Source: Dictyophora rubrovolvata (taxonomy: Eukaryota > Basidiomycota > Agaricomycetes > Phallales > Phallaceae). Taken from it: a DNA stretch of 64,000 bases. The notes beneath the pieces were generated by a model. The model was not told where the DNA came from. It saw only the letters and a list, made by a program, of their open reading frames with translations, and made no database searches. Below are positions 36,765 to 49,200 of this stretch, in pieces. The stretch lies in NCBI GenBank assembly GCA_029959195.1, contig CP114119.1, positions 1,178,001 through 1,242,000 of the forward strand, written 5' to 3'. Positions within the stretch are counted from its first letter, which is position 1; each line of letters begins with the position of its first letter. A program made the translations under genes and the position numbers.

Positions 36765-37885
36765 TATATGGTTTGCATGCTCTACAGCATGCTCTTGTAT
36801 CCGATTTCACTCAGGTATAGTAGGCTGATCCCTAAAATAATATGAATATAGTTTTCAGAAAAAAAATAAAAAGACATACATTATTTATAAATGGAATATT
36901 GGTAAGGAGATGATGGATGACATGATGATAAAATGATGATAAGCTATGAAAAAAAGAGTCAGAAATAGAATATAAAAATATATTAAATTTATACTTACAT
37001 TAAAGACAGAGATTTTTCCAATAAAACAGAAGAATCAAAAGGGCCCAAAGAAAAGCCAGAACCAAAGAAAGCCAAGGGAGCCAAGTCCAAGAAGGAATCC
37101 AGGAATCCAGGAAGATGCTTAGATGGAGCCCAGCCAAGCCCCCACTGAGTACTATGACAAGCAGCACCCTAAGGGAATTTGCCACAGACAGTGCTGAGAT
37201 ATAAACACCTATATATGACCCAAGACTATATCTTACAGTATAGACTGTGCAAAAATAGACTGAGTTATGCTACTCACACTGCAGCATGAGAGAGGTACTT
37301 GGCAGCAGTGAACTAAGGCCATACAGGTGCACTTCACACATTATAGGCTTGATCTAGCAAGGTTTACTCTTTCAAACACTCAGCAAGCTGTGCAAGGTTG
37401 AACTTTCAAAAGAGCTCAAGCAGAAAGACACAGAAAGAAAGCAAGGAAGGAAGGGGAGAGCCAGGAAAGAAAGGGAAGGACAGAAAGAGAAAGCTAGAAA
37501 AAAAAGAAAAAACCAAGAAAAAGGGTGTGGGAAGAGAAGGGGATTTGAGAAATAAAAGAGCTAAAGAATATTTAAATAAATCATTCTAGGAGCACAAAAA
37601 GACACTAACTTTTGATACAGAAACTCTCAAAATAACCAAGTGTTTCTCTGAGAAAATAGACAGAGTTCAGTCAGAACATCAAAAGAATAATTACACACTT
37701 CAAAAATGCTAATTGAATCAGAAAGGTATGGGTTGAGGAGCAAGATGGAGGGGGCAGAGGGCAAGGGGCCAGAGCAGTGCTTTGACTTTGCTGACTGTAA
37801 ATTCGCCAGCATTACACTTTACAGTCAGCTGCCAAGAATTACATAATTAATTTGTCAGCATTCCTATTGTCTTTTCTTTTGTTGA
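36765..37885 (-). other. Helitron 5' non-coding region
   Basis: About 1.1 kb upstream of the RepHel remnant. Part of it (37400-37570) is a purine-rich AAG/AAA run on the plus strand. No conserved reading frame is seen. Confidence 0.4.
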
Positions 37886-38051
37886 CTAGGGTGTCCAATG
37901 CGCGGCAAGCCGCGTGTGTGTTCAAGGCTTAATCTCAGCCAGTAGATTTTAAAGACTATTTATTATTAAAAATTAAATTTCTGTGTATTCAAAATACCTC
38001 AACATTCCTGAGTTCTGAATTTGACTTTTAGCTCATACTAAGTCCCTATGA
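37886..38051 (-). mobile_element. 3' end of a second Helitron
   Basis: On the minus strand this is a textbook Helitron 3' end: a GC-rich hairpin (CGCGGCTTGCCGCG, 37901-37914), a short spacer and terminal CTAG (37886-37889). It abuts the probable 5' TC of the neighbouring Helitron, giving a head-to-tail tandem. The rest of the element runs to higher coordinates; its 5' end was not found. Confidence 0.7.
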
Positions 38052-38354
38052 TGTAACAGTTTTATAATAGACCTATGGGATCTATTAAATCCTTAAGTCC
38101 CACAAATGCATAGAATTCCTGTCTATTGCCAAATATAGCTAATAGGGATATAACATGCATTGTAGTGGGTAATTAAAGATACTGTAACTACTGGGTCACA
38201 CCGCTCTACAAGTGTGACGGGCGCTTAAGCGTCACGCTGTGACGCGCATCAAAGCTACTCTACTACAAATCCCTAGTAAACTAGGGATTTAAGGGGAGCT
38301 GCATGCCCCTGGGGCCTAGGGAACCATAGACCCTTATTCCCAACTGTTCTAGCA
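38052..38354 (-). mobile_element. LTR of family E with CpG sites preserved
   Basis: It opens TGTAACAGTTTTATAATAG and aligns with the copy at 48209. This copy keeps CpG sites, for example GTGACGGGCGCTTAAGCGTC near 38215, where the other copies have TG or CA. The right end is uncertain (TTCTAGCA rather than TTACA). Confidence 0.65.
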
Positions 38355-39328
38355 TGAGTGCAAACAAGACTTGGTGAGAGAGAATAAAATGAAAAAGAAG
38401 TACATAAATGACACTTTACTAAATTTCTAATATTTTTTTGATAGCAACCCTTTAATACATAACAGCAACTGTAATTTTAAGACTTATCAACTGTGAACAG
38501 TGTGCACTGTCCATTAAGCATATTGGTGGTGAAGACTATCAAATGTTTACCAGTATAAGATTTACAAGGGCCCGGGTTGGGTAGCCATGGATCTGGGATA
38601 AAACTATAATCCTTCTCAAAGGTAATTTTAGTTGCTCTGTTCAAAGAAGGTCACAAAGGGTGATACATGCGCAACAGGAGTGAACAGGAAGGAAAGGGGA
38701 ACCAAGTGGGAAGTGTGAGTTGAGGAAAATAGTGTAGGATAAAATTGTAAAGGTAGAAGAGTGAAAATAAAGCTTGTTCTCAAATTCAAACTAAGGGAAA
38801 AGTTGTGATACAAAACTAAGGAATTTTTATGATATTGTTGGTCTTAAAACCACGGATTTTTATATACATGAGTAGCTCAGTGTCCGAGTGAAAAACGGAA
38901 CACCGGTTATCTAAAAGTGATTAAAACGAGGCAAGACCATGTGGAAAAATGAATGCATGGTCTGGGGATTGGAATTTAAGAGAAAGAAAAGGGTTTCGCC
39001 AAGTGATTAAAATGTAAAATAAGGCAAAAATATAGCAAAATGTGAACACCAAGAAAAGCTAAGTTTAAAGGCAATATGGCCTTAATAATTGTCATATGGA
39101 ACCCAACCTTAGTGTATATACAACAGACGGGCTGTGCGAGTGTTGGTTATTCTGGCTCGGGTGGTACTGAGCCAGAAGTGTCCGTTCTATTGTTTCTCTT
39201 TGTATGGCGTTTTCGAGCACAACAAGGGCAAACAAAACACTGAGGAATGAAGGTTCACATTTACATGTTTTCTAACTTTGAGCTTGGTGTTCACTGTTGC
39301 TTATAGCCTAATTCGCTAGTGATCAACC
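38355..39328. other. Unassigned repeat-island sequence
   Basis: Nearly 1 kb without a recognisable gene. It may be the body of the second Helitron (inference). The only structure noticed is a hairpin near 39152 (TGGCTCGGG...CTGAGCCA). Confidence 0.35.
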
Positions 39329-39370
39329 TGTTAGAGCAACTTGGGACACACACCTAGAGGAGGGAAAACC

Positions 39371-40379
39371 TGTTACATACAGTGGCCTGAGGCTATATTC
39401 CAGATAGTTCTGAAGAAGTCTGGACTACTGGAGATGATGGAGTATGGAAGTATGGGGTGAGTGTCAGGGCACGCTAGCGTCGTCCCCTTCTTTTCTTCCA
39501 TTTATCTTCAGTTCTTGTCTATTTTATATTTCCATATTTCTCATATTTTATCCCATCTCTTGCTTTCCCCTTTCCTTCCGTATTCCCATTCTTTCCTTCA
39601 ATGGGCGCTGAGCGCCTGTTCCCATCAGCACCATGGCCTAGGCCCCAGCTAAAGTCTGGGACCAGCCCGTATCCGTGCCCAGTCCATGAACCAAGGGTCG
39701 CATATGACCTTCGCTGTTTTTCATAGTATATAGTTAGTAGCCCTAGAGGAGGGATCCCTAAGTTTGTTCTCTTAGGATCCCCTCCCTCTAGGTGAGTTAG
39801 TTAGTATTTATCCAATACAGTCTCTTAGGATCCCTCTAGTCTGAGTGAGTAGCCCTGACAGTGAGGGACTTAGCTTCAACTTATATATTGCATCCACTCA
39901 CCCAGCTTACAATATCCCTTGATTTCAGAGTACAAGGAAGTATGCAAGTATGCACTAGTCTGATAATGTGTGATATGATGATGGAGTACAAAAGTCCATG
40001 TCATCTTTGATGATGTGAATGACAAGTACAAGTTGACTCAAATTAAATGTTAAGTCTGAGCCAATAAGGGTATGAGATGGACTAGACAAGAGAGAATAAC
40101 TGATTATATTTAGACTGAGGAATACAGGAGGGAGCATAACTATGGAAATGGAAATAATGACAAATAAGGAAAGGTGTGCTTGGCTAGCACAAGCCAGAGA
40201 TGATGGTAATATAATCTAGGATCCTCATTACTAAGTGACCAGGATAGATTTCCCCATAAGGTCTGTAATATAGAGTACAGACCATAATACAGAGTGTGGA
40301 GTCAGGGGAGTGGAACAGATGTTGGAGTACGGGGTTCAGATAGTCTGGACTTGGACTATGGGGCATGTGGGGTGTGACA
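39371..40379 (-). mobile_element. Solo LTR of family B inside family A
   Basis: A minus-strand family B LTR (TGTTACATAC start, GGGGTGTGACA end). The target duplication AAACC is exact (39366-39370 and 40380-40384). It is itself interrupted by a family C LTR. Confidence 0.88.
39462..39860 (+). mobile_element. Solo LTR of family C inside family B
   Basis: A complete 399-base family C LTR, TGTCAGGG to CCCTGACA, a perfect 8-base inverted terminal repeat. The target duplication GTGAG is exact (39457-39461 and 39861-39865). It is the innermost insertion of this stack. Confidence 0.92.
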
Positions 40380-40725
40380 AAACCTAAGATCTATTCATGG
40401 GGAACAACTAGCTACTCACCTAGAGGAGGGAAAACCTAAGAGAAAAAGCTTAGAGATCCTCCTCTAGGGAAAATGACTACATATACATGAGTACAGGTGC
40501 TTGGTTAATCCCCATGGGATCCATGGTGATAATGAATGAAAATGAGTGAGAATGAGAATTCGGTCGAAGACCAAATTCGAGAGAATGAGCCAAAAACAAG
40601 AAATAGTCAGAAATGAAGAGAATGAGAAAATGAGAAAAAATGGAATAAATGCAAAAAGAATGTGAATAGGGGAAAACAGAAAGAGAAAATGAGATATCAC
40701 TAAGTGCTGCTAGCGTACCATGACA

Positions 40726-40908
40726 GGTCATCTATGTCTTCCACAGGTGATATCTCATTCCTTGTGACTGTTGGGTCATGGTTGTGGCAGTATATGGGCC
40801 AATGCTTCATTGAGTCACTCTGGTTAGCAACATGAGGGATGCCTGGGAAGTCGTCTAGTACTTTCCTGGCATACTCTCTGTGGGAGAGATGACAGTGCTC
40901 CATACGAT
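40726..40908 (-). other. Orphan coding fragment
   Basis: The minus strand is open and encodes HLSHREYARKVLDDFPGIPH and PTVTRNEISPVEDIDDL, which read like a real protein fragment. I do not recognise it. It is wedged between a family A LTR and element X. Confidence 0.35.
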
Positions 40909-40991
40909 GTCGCACACCAAAATCTATATTTGGCAAAAATTAGGGTAAATGTTCCGAAGATTCCCTAATCCCATGATATATCCCTCGGAGC

Positions 40992-41738
40992 TTGAATTCA
41001 CTTTTGCAACTACCCAAAACCCACGTCCAAAACATTTTTTTTTATCCCAAAAACATTGATACAAAAGATATGTCCTCACTCCAGATTCGCTCTTCTCGTT
41101 CCCTGCCATCCCTTCACACTCCTTCTATCGATGACTCTGATTGTTTTCGTTTTGTCCCTCCTACTCCTGATGTCAATCTCTGTGATTTGGACACTCAGTA
41201 CTACGTCTACTTCACATCCTATGCGCACCTCAACCTCGATCCCTCCACCTTATTACCACTATACCCGAACCCCATTATTATCGGTCAACATAAAGCTTCG
41301 GATCTGATCTCGTATTCAGATGCGGGCAATAAGAAGGTTTCTTTTGGAACACGATTATGGTTAGAAGGATATGAAGAATGGTTCGTTGTGGTGAATATGT
41401 ACATGATTCACATAGGTCTACTGGACACGGTTACTAGGATATGGGCTACTGCTGAACACAGACATGCATTCTGGCACATTGTATTCGATGTCCCTTGTTC
41501 ATGGATCCGTCATCGATATCAGCACATGCCAGAACCTGAATTTTTCCTTCCTTTCTACGATTCTGGTACTCCACAATTTCCCATGACTCCAAAACCTCCT
41601 ATCTCCACCTTTGATCCTCCCACCGAACCCTCATCACCTTCTTTTCATCCTACGACTCCTGTTTCTACTGTCCCCAAGCTACATCGACTTTGGAAATTCT
41701 GTTTGGCTATATTTAAGACATCTGGGATAATGCTATAG
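40992..41738 (+). CDS. Element X ORF1, unknown protein
   Basis: I do not recognise the family. The product is 248 residues from the first ATG, or 223 from the ATG at 41070. The middle is aromatic-rich and looks folded: YSDAGNKKVSFGTRLWLEGY, then RHAFWHIVFDVPCSWIRHRY. The C-terminal 70 residues are proline and serine rich (PMTPKPPISTFDPPTEPSSP). There is no signal peptide, zinc motif or catalytic signature. A second copy on the minus strand at 49640-50870 shares most of the sequence, including the proline-rich tail. Similarity between copies extends upstream of this ATG, so the true N-terminus may be longer. Confidence 0.5.
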   Translation: MNSLLQLPKTHVQNIFFYPKNIDTKDMSSLQIRSSRSLPSLHTPSIDDSDCFRFVPPTPDVNLCDLDTQYYVYFTSYAHLNLDPSTLLPLYPNPIIIGQHKASDLISYSDAGNKKVSFGTRLWLEGYEEWFVVVNMYMIHIGLLDTVTRIWATAEHRHAFWHIVFDVPCSWIRHRYQHMPEPEFFLPFYDSGTPQFPMTPKPPISTFDPPTEPSSPSFHPTTPVSTVPKLHRLWKFCLAIFKTSGIML

Positions 41739-41881
41739 GAAGTACTTCATTTGAATAATCAGGACTAATTAAAATGAAAAACAAGGACTTCTTTATTTTT
41801 TTATTCCCCTCTTTTGTTGTCTCATTTCTTTTCTTTCAGAGTCTAAATTAATTCCACCCTTTCTTATCCTTCTCTTCCAAT

Positions 41882-42469
41882 ATGAGCCTTGTACAACCTC
41901 TTGGCTACGAATCACTTGCCCCCACTTCCTTCCTTCCTTACCCCTTTTATCCTTTCACAGGGATAACTTTGGACGAACGATATGCCAACTTCGAATCAAC
42001 AATACGGATTTATCGCATCTCTGGTACAAACATCGAGGTAGACAGAAGTATGTTATGGCCGCATTCTCTAGTCCCCATTCAAGAATACCAGGTACCCTAC
42101 GAGAAACTGGAATTCTCAGAGAATCCAAAAGTGAACGAAATAATCCATATTAACATACTCGCTCGTTCATATGAATTGGTTTGGGTTTGCCAGTTTCATT
42201 GTAGCGAACAACCTGTTTGGCGGTTCATATTCCATCGATCACTTCTTTATCATGATGAATTTCTTTTCATGGATGCTCCCACTAATGCGATCGACAATCA
42301 TCCTGCCCCTGACTACTGTTCGCTAGAGGTTGATACTTCCCAACCGCTTCCCGAGTACCTTGAGCAGAGACCTTTAGTTCCGTACGATTGGAGCTCTTTA
42401 ACAAGAGTTCAACAACGAAATACGCGGATACATATGGCAGTGGTGAACGCACATCGTTTCCGAGGTTAA
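41882..42469 (+). CDS. Element X ORF2, unknown protein
   Basis: I do not recognise this 195-residue product. It is aromatic-rich, with VPYEKLEFSENPKVNEIIHI and a core EQPVWRFIFHRSLLYHDEF. The spacing of this core resembles the HAFWHIVFDV segment of ORF1, so the two may be tandem relatives (weak, by eye). It has no signal peptide or membrane segment. The intergenic gap after ORF1 is about 140 bases, pyrimidine-rich. Only the first few codons are present in copy 2, which is cut at 49574. Confidence 0.45.
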   Translation: MSLVQPLGYESLAPTSFLPYPFYPFTGITLDERYANFESTIRIYRISGTNIEVDRSMLWPHSLVPIQEYQVPYEKLEFSENPKVNEIIHINILARSYELVWVCQFHCSEQPVWRFIFHRSLLYHDEFLFMDAPTNAIDNHPAPDYCSLEVDTSQPLPEYLEQRPLVPYDWSSLTRVQQRNTRIHMAVVNAHRFRG

Positions 42470-43000
42470 AGGAAGGAGATGAAGATCGAAAATCTGAGGC
42501 TGTGAAGTGCTTATCGATGGTGATGTCTATTTTGGGAAAATTAGTAAGGATGAATAAAATGACCTCCTATTCTCATTGTTTCCTTTCTTGTTTGCTCCTT
42601 TTTCTTTCCTTTTGTACTTGTATTGATTCTAAATCCATTCTTTTGTGTTGCTCCTTTCTTTCTTTTATTTGTCATCGCCTTGAAATTCTTTTGTTCGCTC
42701 CTTATAATAGTATAGTCTCACTGACTCTTATGCCCCTTTTTTATTTTACTCGCTTTTCTCTTTGTTTCTTTTCCTCCTTATTACAAATCCGGCTCACAAT
42801 TACTAATTGTGTTGCCACTCAAAGTCCAAAAACATTCTTATTGTTCCAAAATGTATAAATACTGCATGTAAATACCTGTAACAGCAGCAATACCTATGTT
42901 GGTTTGACTCAAGTTTAAGTTTGTGGTTTTTGTTTAGTGTTTTTGGTTTTGCCTCTTGTCTATCTCTACGCTCACGTCTTTACCTTTGGAAAACTCTGAG

Positions 43001-43225
43001 ACCGTACATTTTGGAGTATAAACTTGCGATCTGAGTTATCACGATTATTGTACTTTGCCTCACAAGCAACCCTTGATTTGTTAACAGTAACCGTCTTTTG
43101 GTTGTTGTTGTTTGTTGTTGTTTCCATCACCTCCCCCTTTTATTTCGCACTAAGCAGCACCTGGACTCGCTCCGCGGAGATTGACTACCTCACTCATTCT
43201 TTTCTTGTGTATTTCGCTAGGCGTA
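43001..43225. other. Border between element X and Gypsy-2
   Basis: A plus-strand frame encodes a hydrophobic stretch (VTVFWLLLFVVVSITSPFYF near 43085-43145). It has no recognised relatives. The border of the minus-strand Gypsy lies near 43226. Confidence 0.3.
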
Positions 43226-46200
43226 TTATTTTTCCTTTTGCACATAGTGAAGCTTACAATGACTGGCTAGTGACAAGGTATTTATCTCATCATGTTGAGA
43301 TCCCAACCAATATAAATTGTGGTCACCTGCAAATGGGTCCAGGTGTGATGGTGCTGTATGTTCAGGGCTTTTGTCCATTGGACATGGCCTCTTGTGAGAA
43401 GATACAGGTGACTCAGCCTGTTGTATACTCTGGAGCTTGTCCTCCAGGTCCCTTACACAATCCTTGAGATCATTCTCAGTATGTTCTGCTGACTTCAAGT
43501 CCTGCATTAGCTGGTCAGTATAGTCATTGGCACTGTTGATGTGTTCATGTAGCTCATCCCAGTCCTGTTGGAGAAAAGGAAAAGCCTTGAATAGGCTCTT
43601 CTTGACAAGTTTCTTGTCAAGCACAATTGCACATTGCTCAGCAGACTTGCTGAGGTGTGCTATGTATTTGTCGCACTTTTTACATTTACCCTCCTCATGA
43701 GTAATGGCTACACAACCTCTTATGGAGTCTATACCCCATTCTGCGGCAGTTTCTGCCAAGCATTGTTTAACACTTTCAAATTGTCCCTTTCAAGGTGAGG
43801 ACAATGTAGTGGGAAAAATGATAAGTATGGGTGTTGAGGACATAATGCAGGGTAGGTATGATGACCTGGTGGTGGTCATATACAGAGTCTTTTGTACTCT
43901 GTGTTTCAGAGTAGCGCCTGAGTTAGGAATTTTTGTAGTCCCACCACTGCCAAGTGTGATAAACAAGATCTGGTCCCCAGATCTTCAATTGGGTGCATGC
44001 ACTGTGCTGAGGCGTGGCAATTTATGTGGCTCGGTTACACTGTGTAGTTGCATGTACTCGTTGAGTGCCTGCAAATCCTTACAGTTATCATACAGTTCCC
44101 AAGTAGTATTGCCTAGTGTCCATTGCACTAGAAACTCAAGGTCCTTATCCCTCGACCCATTCCAACAATGAGCAAGTAGCTCATCTACATGCCACTCCAT
44201 GTCATTGGGTTGCCCAAAGTTGTATGCCATTGGTGGCTCGTGGCATGGAAACCTTTCATCATCATTGGTGATATGTGGTTTCACTAAGTCCACCAGTATA
44301 CCTGTCTGATATACTGAGATGTTTTGAATCATCCAAAATGCCTGATGATTTCATGAGCTTCACTGATAATTATTTCTATCAGTTTCCTCCCCTGATAAAT
44401 TAAGTGATGGGGGATGCAGACCATTGTCATGAGAAAACTGGTTCTTTGTGTGGATCAATTTGTTTTTAATTCCAAACCCTTTGTGTGCTTCAGGGTTTTC
44501 TAACACTTGTTGTAGTGTTGAGTCTCTTCCATAGCCACTTCTTATGAGGTCGGCTAATCTTTCAAAGCCTTCGATCTTGGCTTTTAGTATTTTACCACTA
44601 TATTGTGCCATTACTGCCAGTACATCATCATCATCTACGTCTACCTCCTCATTGGAGAATTACTTCTGGTTCAATAGACTCCAGTTCCACCCACACTTTT
44701 ACTCAAGTCTTTTTGCATGTTATCACACTAATTCTTAGTTCACCCCTTCTTTCAGATGGTAGGTAGATGATCCCCACTCAGGTCTAATCTTACATCTACA
44801 TTGATGTAGTTTTCAGGTATGTGTACCTCACCTGGTAGATTGTCTTCGAAGTATCTTGACAGTCTGTCCATGACTGTATTGGTTTTGCCTTTGATGTGTA
44901 TTGTCTTGTAGTCAAAGTGAGAAAGGTACTCAAACCATCTCACCTGCCTCAGCAACATACTTGGCTGTATTTTGAAGTGCTTCAGCACTTCATTATCTAT
45001 TACTAGGGTAAATTTACGACCTAGTAGTTTATCTTCTCACTTCATCAATGCTTCCAGCACTGCAATGAGCTTGTGCTCATGCATCCTATAGTTGTGCTGT
45101 GCAGGTGTAAATTTCTTCAACATGAGCTTTGCTGTTCTGTAGGTCTGCCAGGATTTGCCCTGACCATAGTACACCCTGACTCCACACTTGGAACCATCGG
45201 TTACGAGCCAAATAGGCTCGTTTCTATCAGGGTTGATAGGTTTTAACACCAGTGCCTCAAGTGTTAATGATTTTATGGATTCAAAGCACCATTCCAATAC
45301 CGGGGTCCAGACAAACTATCTGTTGTTGTGCATGCATCCCAATAGTGGGGTTGTGTACACAGCTACTCCTGGGAGGTATGCTGCTACATACTGCACGAGT
45401 CCTAGAAACCTCTGGACATTGTTGTATGTGTGCGGAGTCTGTCACAGGCGGATCTTATCCATTTTTTCCATGTCAGGGTGGATACCATCATTGTTGATGA
45501 TATGTCCTAAGTATTCCATACACTTGGAATATAAGTCTACCTTCATCTTACTAAGATAGAGCTGTTCCTTTCTCAGACATGAGAACATGATTGCCAGATG
45601 CTTATGGTGTTGCTTTATCATCATCGAATATATGAATACGTCATCTATGTAGGCATGTATATTCTGCCTGATATAGTCTTGGAATATATGGGTCATTAAC
45701 CTCTGGAATGTAAAGGGTGCGTTGCAGTCTCCTTGCTGCATGATATAGCTTTTATGGTAGAGAAGACAGTCTTGTCTACGTCTTCCACTACAATGCATAC
45801 TTGCTTGTATGCTTCCATTAAGTCAATCTTTGACCTATACTTATGTCTCACTACATCTTGGCAGATCATTTCCTGGTCAGGAAATGGTATCACATCTTTC
45901 AATGTGTTATCATTCTACTCACACAGATCGAACACTGTGCGTAGCCCCAACAATGCCTTCTTAAATAGACATAGCATAGGAATTACTTGTTGGGCCACTG
46001 TTGGCTCCCACCATCTCGCATCAGTATAGCACTTTATTTTCTCAGCCAATACTGGCTTGAGTGCATCAGGGCACTTTGGTAGTCTGTACCGAATGACTTT
46101 TTTAGAGTCTATCAGCAGGATCTGGTGATTTACTGCCCTATACAGAGGAAGGCGATTTGGCACTGGTCTGAACAGGTCACTGTAAACTTCCTTCCAGTAC

Positions 46201-49200
46201 TCACGTAGTGCTGGTATATTCTCCTCCATCAAGTCCAGGATTCTGACCTTTCTCTGGGTTGTCACTACTATTCTAGGAACAGTATTCCCCCATTACATCA
46301 TTGCTAGGGTCACACTCTCCACTGGCTCAGTGGATTCTTCTATTTTATTGGTCACTTCTGTGAACTATTGCCCTGGGGTGATGACTTGTCCTTCCTGGGT
46401 GATCACTTCATTGCCAAAGTCCAGGCATATATCATATCTTCTCAGAAATGGTATGCCTATTATGATGTTATAATAGTCAATGTTAACTATGTCAAAGTAC
46501 TCTAGTACACTAATATCCCCCAATTCTATACAGGTATACATCCCATACTGTATTATGGATTTACTACCCTTTACTACCAGTTGCAGCATTACTGGTTTAT
46601 CCAGTTTGAATATCTTCGCTCCTGTCACAAGTGAAAATGCCAGGGACATTATCATTCCCTGGCAACCACTGTCTATGAGACAATGCACCAACTGGCCATT
46701 TACAGACCATAAACCTTCCATAGATTTCATTGCCCCTTTATCACATTTGGAAGTCCTAGTTCTGGGTCTCATTATGTGATTATACAGGGGTTCATCCTGT
46801 GCAGTCACCGTCCCACTCTTAGGCACATTCTTCCTGATGGCAAGGAGTTTCCTATCATCATAACTGTGGTTGTTGGTTATCAGCATCATATATACCCTGG
46901 GGTTGCCATCATCCTCGTCCCACTCATAGTGGTCCCCTCCACCATAATCAACTGGATTGTTGTTATCCTGCCCCACTGCCTCTTCATCTGCTGGGACATC
47001 TGTACCATCTTCTATGTCAGCTTCTTCTCCTTTGTCCAATACAACGTTGAGCCTCATCCTCCACTTCTTCTATATGGCCAGCATTGGCATGTATTTATGT
47101 CTTCTTTGGACAGTTGGGTCTCAAGTGTCCTACCTGTCCACACTCATAGCACTTTACTACAGTACTGCTATTATGTGTCTGTATTCCCGAGCCAGATGCT
47201 CTTGGTCCAGATGAGGTGGTCACCCTCATGGCTGTACTAGTTACTAGTGGTGGTCATTGAGGGTTGATTCCCTGATATCTGTCCAGATCTTACAGGATGA
47301 TTAGTAGTTGCACTAGTTTTGAGGTGTGCATGATAGTTGTTCTCATATGCCTGTCTTGCTAAGCTTGAATACGAGCTCGTTATTATTGTCGTGGTTCAAT
47401 GATATGATGACACCTTATTGTAGCTGAATGCTTGTTCAATATTGTTTGCTGTGATATACAGTTGTCTCATTGATGAGTTCTCAGCCATGAACCCTTGCTT
47501 AGTGATTTCACTAGTGATTTTGTCATCTAGTCTGTCAATGAATCTCCTCTTGAATATTTATTTGTCAGGGGGGTGTACTAGCTGTACTGCTAGTTTCAAC
47601 AGTTCGTTCATATACTCATGAACTGTATGAGCATTTTGCTGTATCTTATTGAATCAATGGGCTACTTCATGCTTCATTGCCACAGGCAAGAATCTGTGAT
47701 GAAGTTTCTTTATGGTGCTTACTAGCATCCATCCTTGTAAAGAACATCCTCCTTGCTCTATGTTTTGCACAAACCATTAATATACAACACCTTTGAGCTT
47801 TAGTCCTAATATGTCTAGCTAAGACTCAGCGTATACTGTGCCGAGTAAGTAATTGACTCTCAACCATTGTATTAGTATTACTCCAAAGTTCTCAAAGTCT
47901 TCAGGCTTAGACAAACTCCTTACATTCCTTCATGACCTCCCATACCATGACTATTATTCCTTCATCATCATGGTCTTGCTCATGATTTGAGCCTACTCTT
48001 TCAGAAACTTGGTCCTCAAATGGGGTTACTCTCATCTCCCATTTATAATATCCACGGTCTGGGATTTCATGGTCATCATCTAGTAATGAGTCTTTATCCC
48101 CATCATCATAGTACTTGGGCATGAATGGTCCAACATTGTCTCACGGAATGTTGTGAAGGTCCTCCCTCATCCTCTCATATTGAGAGGTTATTGCTGCCAG
48201 GGTTGCTGTGTAACAGTTTTCAAATAGACTAAAGGGGTCTATTAAACTGTTCTGACTTAAAATCCCACAAATGCACAGAATTCCTTATTATTACTCAATG
48301 ACTAATACAGGAGTATGCAGTGTAGTGGATTAAGGTAAAGTTCGTCTAACTACTGAGTCACACCGCTCTACAAGTGTGACAGGTGCTTAAACATCATACT
48401 GTAATGCACACCAAGCTATACTACTACAAATCCCTAGTAAACTAGGGATTAAGGAAGCTGCATGCTCCTGGGGCCTAAGGAACTATAGGCCCCTATTCCC
48501 AACCATTACATGCTGTCCCTTGTTATTCATTCACAGGTCTCAATACTCTGGCTTAGGCATTCACAGGCCTTGTAGGCTCCATCTGTATTTGAACAGTCCT
48601 AGATAGTTCTGGGTGATCTATTATGATTTCAGGTCTCCGTCCTGCTTCCATCTCTTGATTACTTCGAGCTAGTTCAGTATGGGCTGTTTGTGCTCCACGC
48701 AGGTCATCCTGCATAGTCTTGTATGACTCTTCCCTATCAAGCCTTCCCTGTAGCACTTCAGTATGCTATCTCCTGGCCATCTGAGATGCCTCAGCTGTCA
48801 TCTGGTCTAGTCCTTGGGCTGCCTCCTCCAGCTTCATAGCTGTTAGGTTGTCTACATCATGCAGACCCTGTCCTGTGTTCATTCTCCTGAATGATTGCTC
48901 CTCGAGGTATTGACAAGTTATTTCAAACTTGGGTAGTGTGCCCCAGCTATTGTGCCATGCTTGAACTACTTCTGCTCATCCTCTATCCAGCTCTGCAGCT
49001 GTATCCTATGTGGGGTCTGGCTCTCTTGCCAGCATACTCATCACCACAGGTTGCACCCTTAGTAAAGCTTGTAGTGCCACCTCTAGTGTTGCTGGTGGTA
49101 CAGGGTGTATAGCGGTTGTTGATGCTGCTGCTGCTCACAGGGTTTTCATTCTCATCAGCGTGTTTGCTATCATACATACTTGGGATGGATTCAGTACTGG

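Larger units (their letters stand above)
32189..37885 (-). mobile_element. Helitron with degraded RepHel gene
   Basis: A rolling-circle DNA transposon on the minus strand. The 3' end near 32189 carries a decayed hairpin (GTGTGTCAAGCTGTGC) followed by the TTGGACAC motif that also ends the neighbouring copy. The 5' end is probably TCAACAAAAG (complement of 37876-37885). Between them lie fragments of a Rep-helicase protein. CpG is scarce, as expected after long methylation. The element is non-functional; its termini are inferred by comparison with the copy at 37886. Confidence 0.75.
39329..40725 (-). mobile_element. LTR of family A split by two later insertions
   Basis: A minus-strand family A LTR opens TGTTAGAGCAACTTGGG at 39329, is interrupted at 39371, resumes at 40380 and ends GCGTACCATGACA at 40725. 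No target duplication is clear for A itself. It is the outermost of a three-level stack. Confidence 0.8.
40909..43000 (+). mobile_element. Element X, copy 1: two-ORF repeat of unknown class
   Basis: A repeated sequence without recognised transposase, reverse transcriptase or integrase. The left border is set by where similarity to copy 2 (49574-50907) begins, near TGTCGCACACC. It carries two ORFs, at 40992-41738 and 41882-42469, followed by about 500 bases without a conserved frame and a TATAAATAC sequence near 42855. The right border is not determined. Being repeated and itself hit by LTRs, it is treated as a mobile element; it could also be a duplicated gene pair. Confidence 0.5.

Noticed and set aside
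37398-37589. Lysine-rich 63-codon ORF
   Set aside because: It is a translated purine tract in the Helitron non-coding region, not a gene.
45188-45559. 123-codon plus-strand ORF
   Set aside because: It is antisense to the reverse transcriptase and RNase H parts of Gypsy-2.
46776-47240. 154-codon plus-strand ORF with hydrophobic stretches
   Set aside because: It is antisense to the protease and zinc-knuckle region of Gypsy-2.
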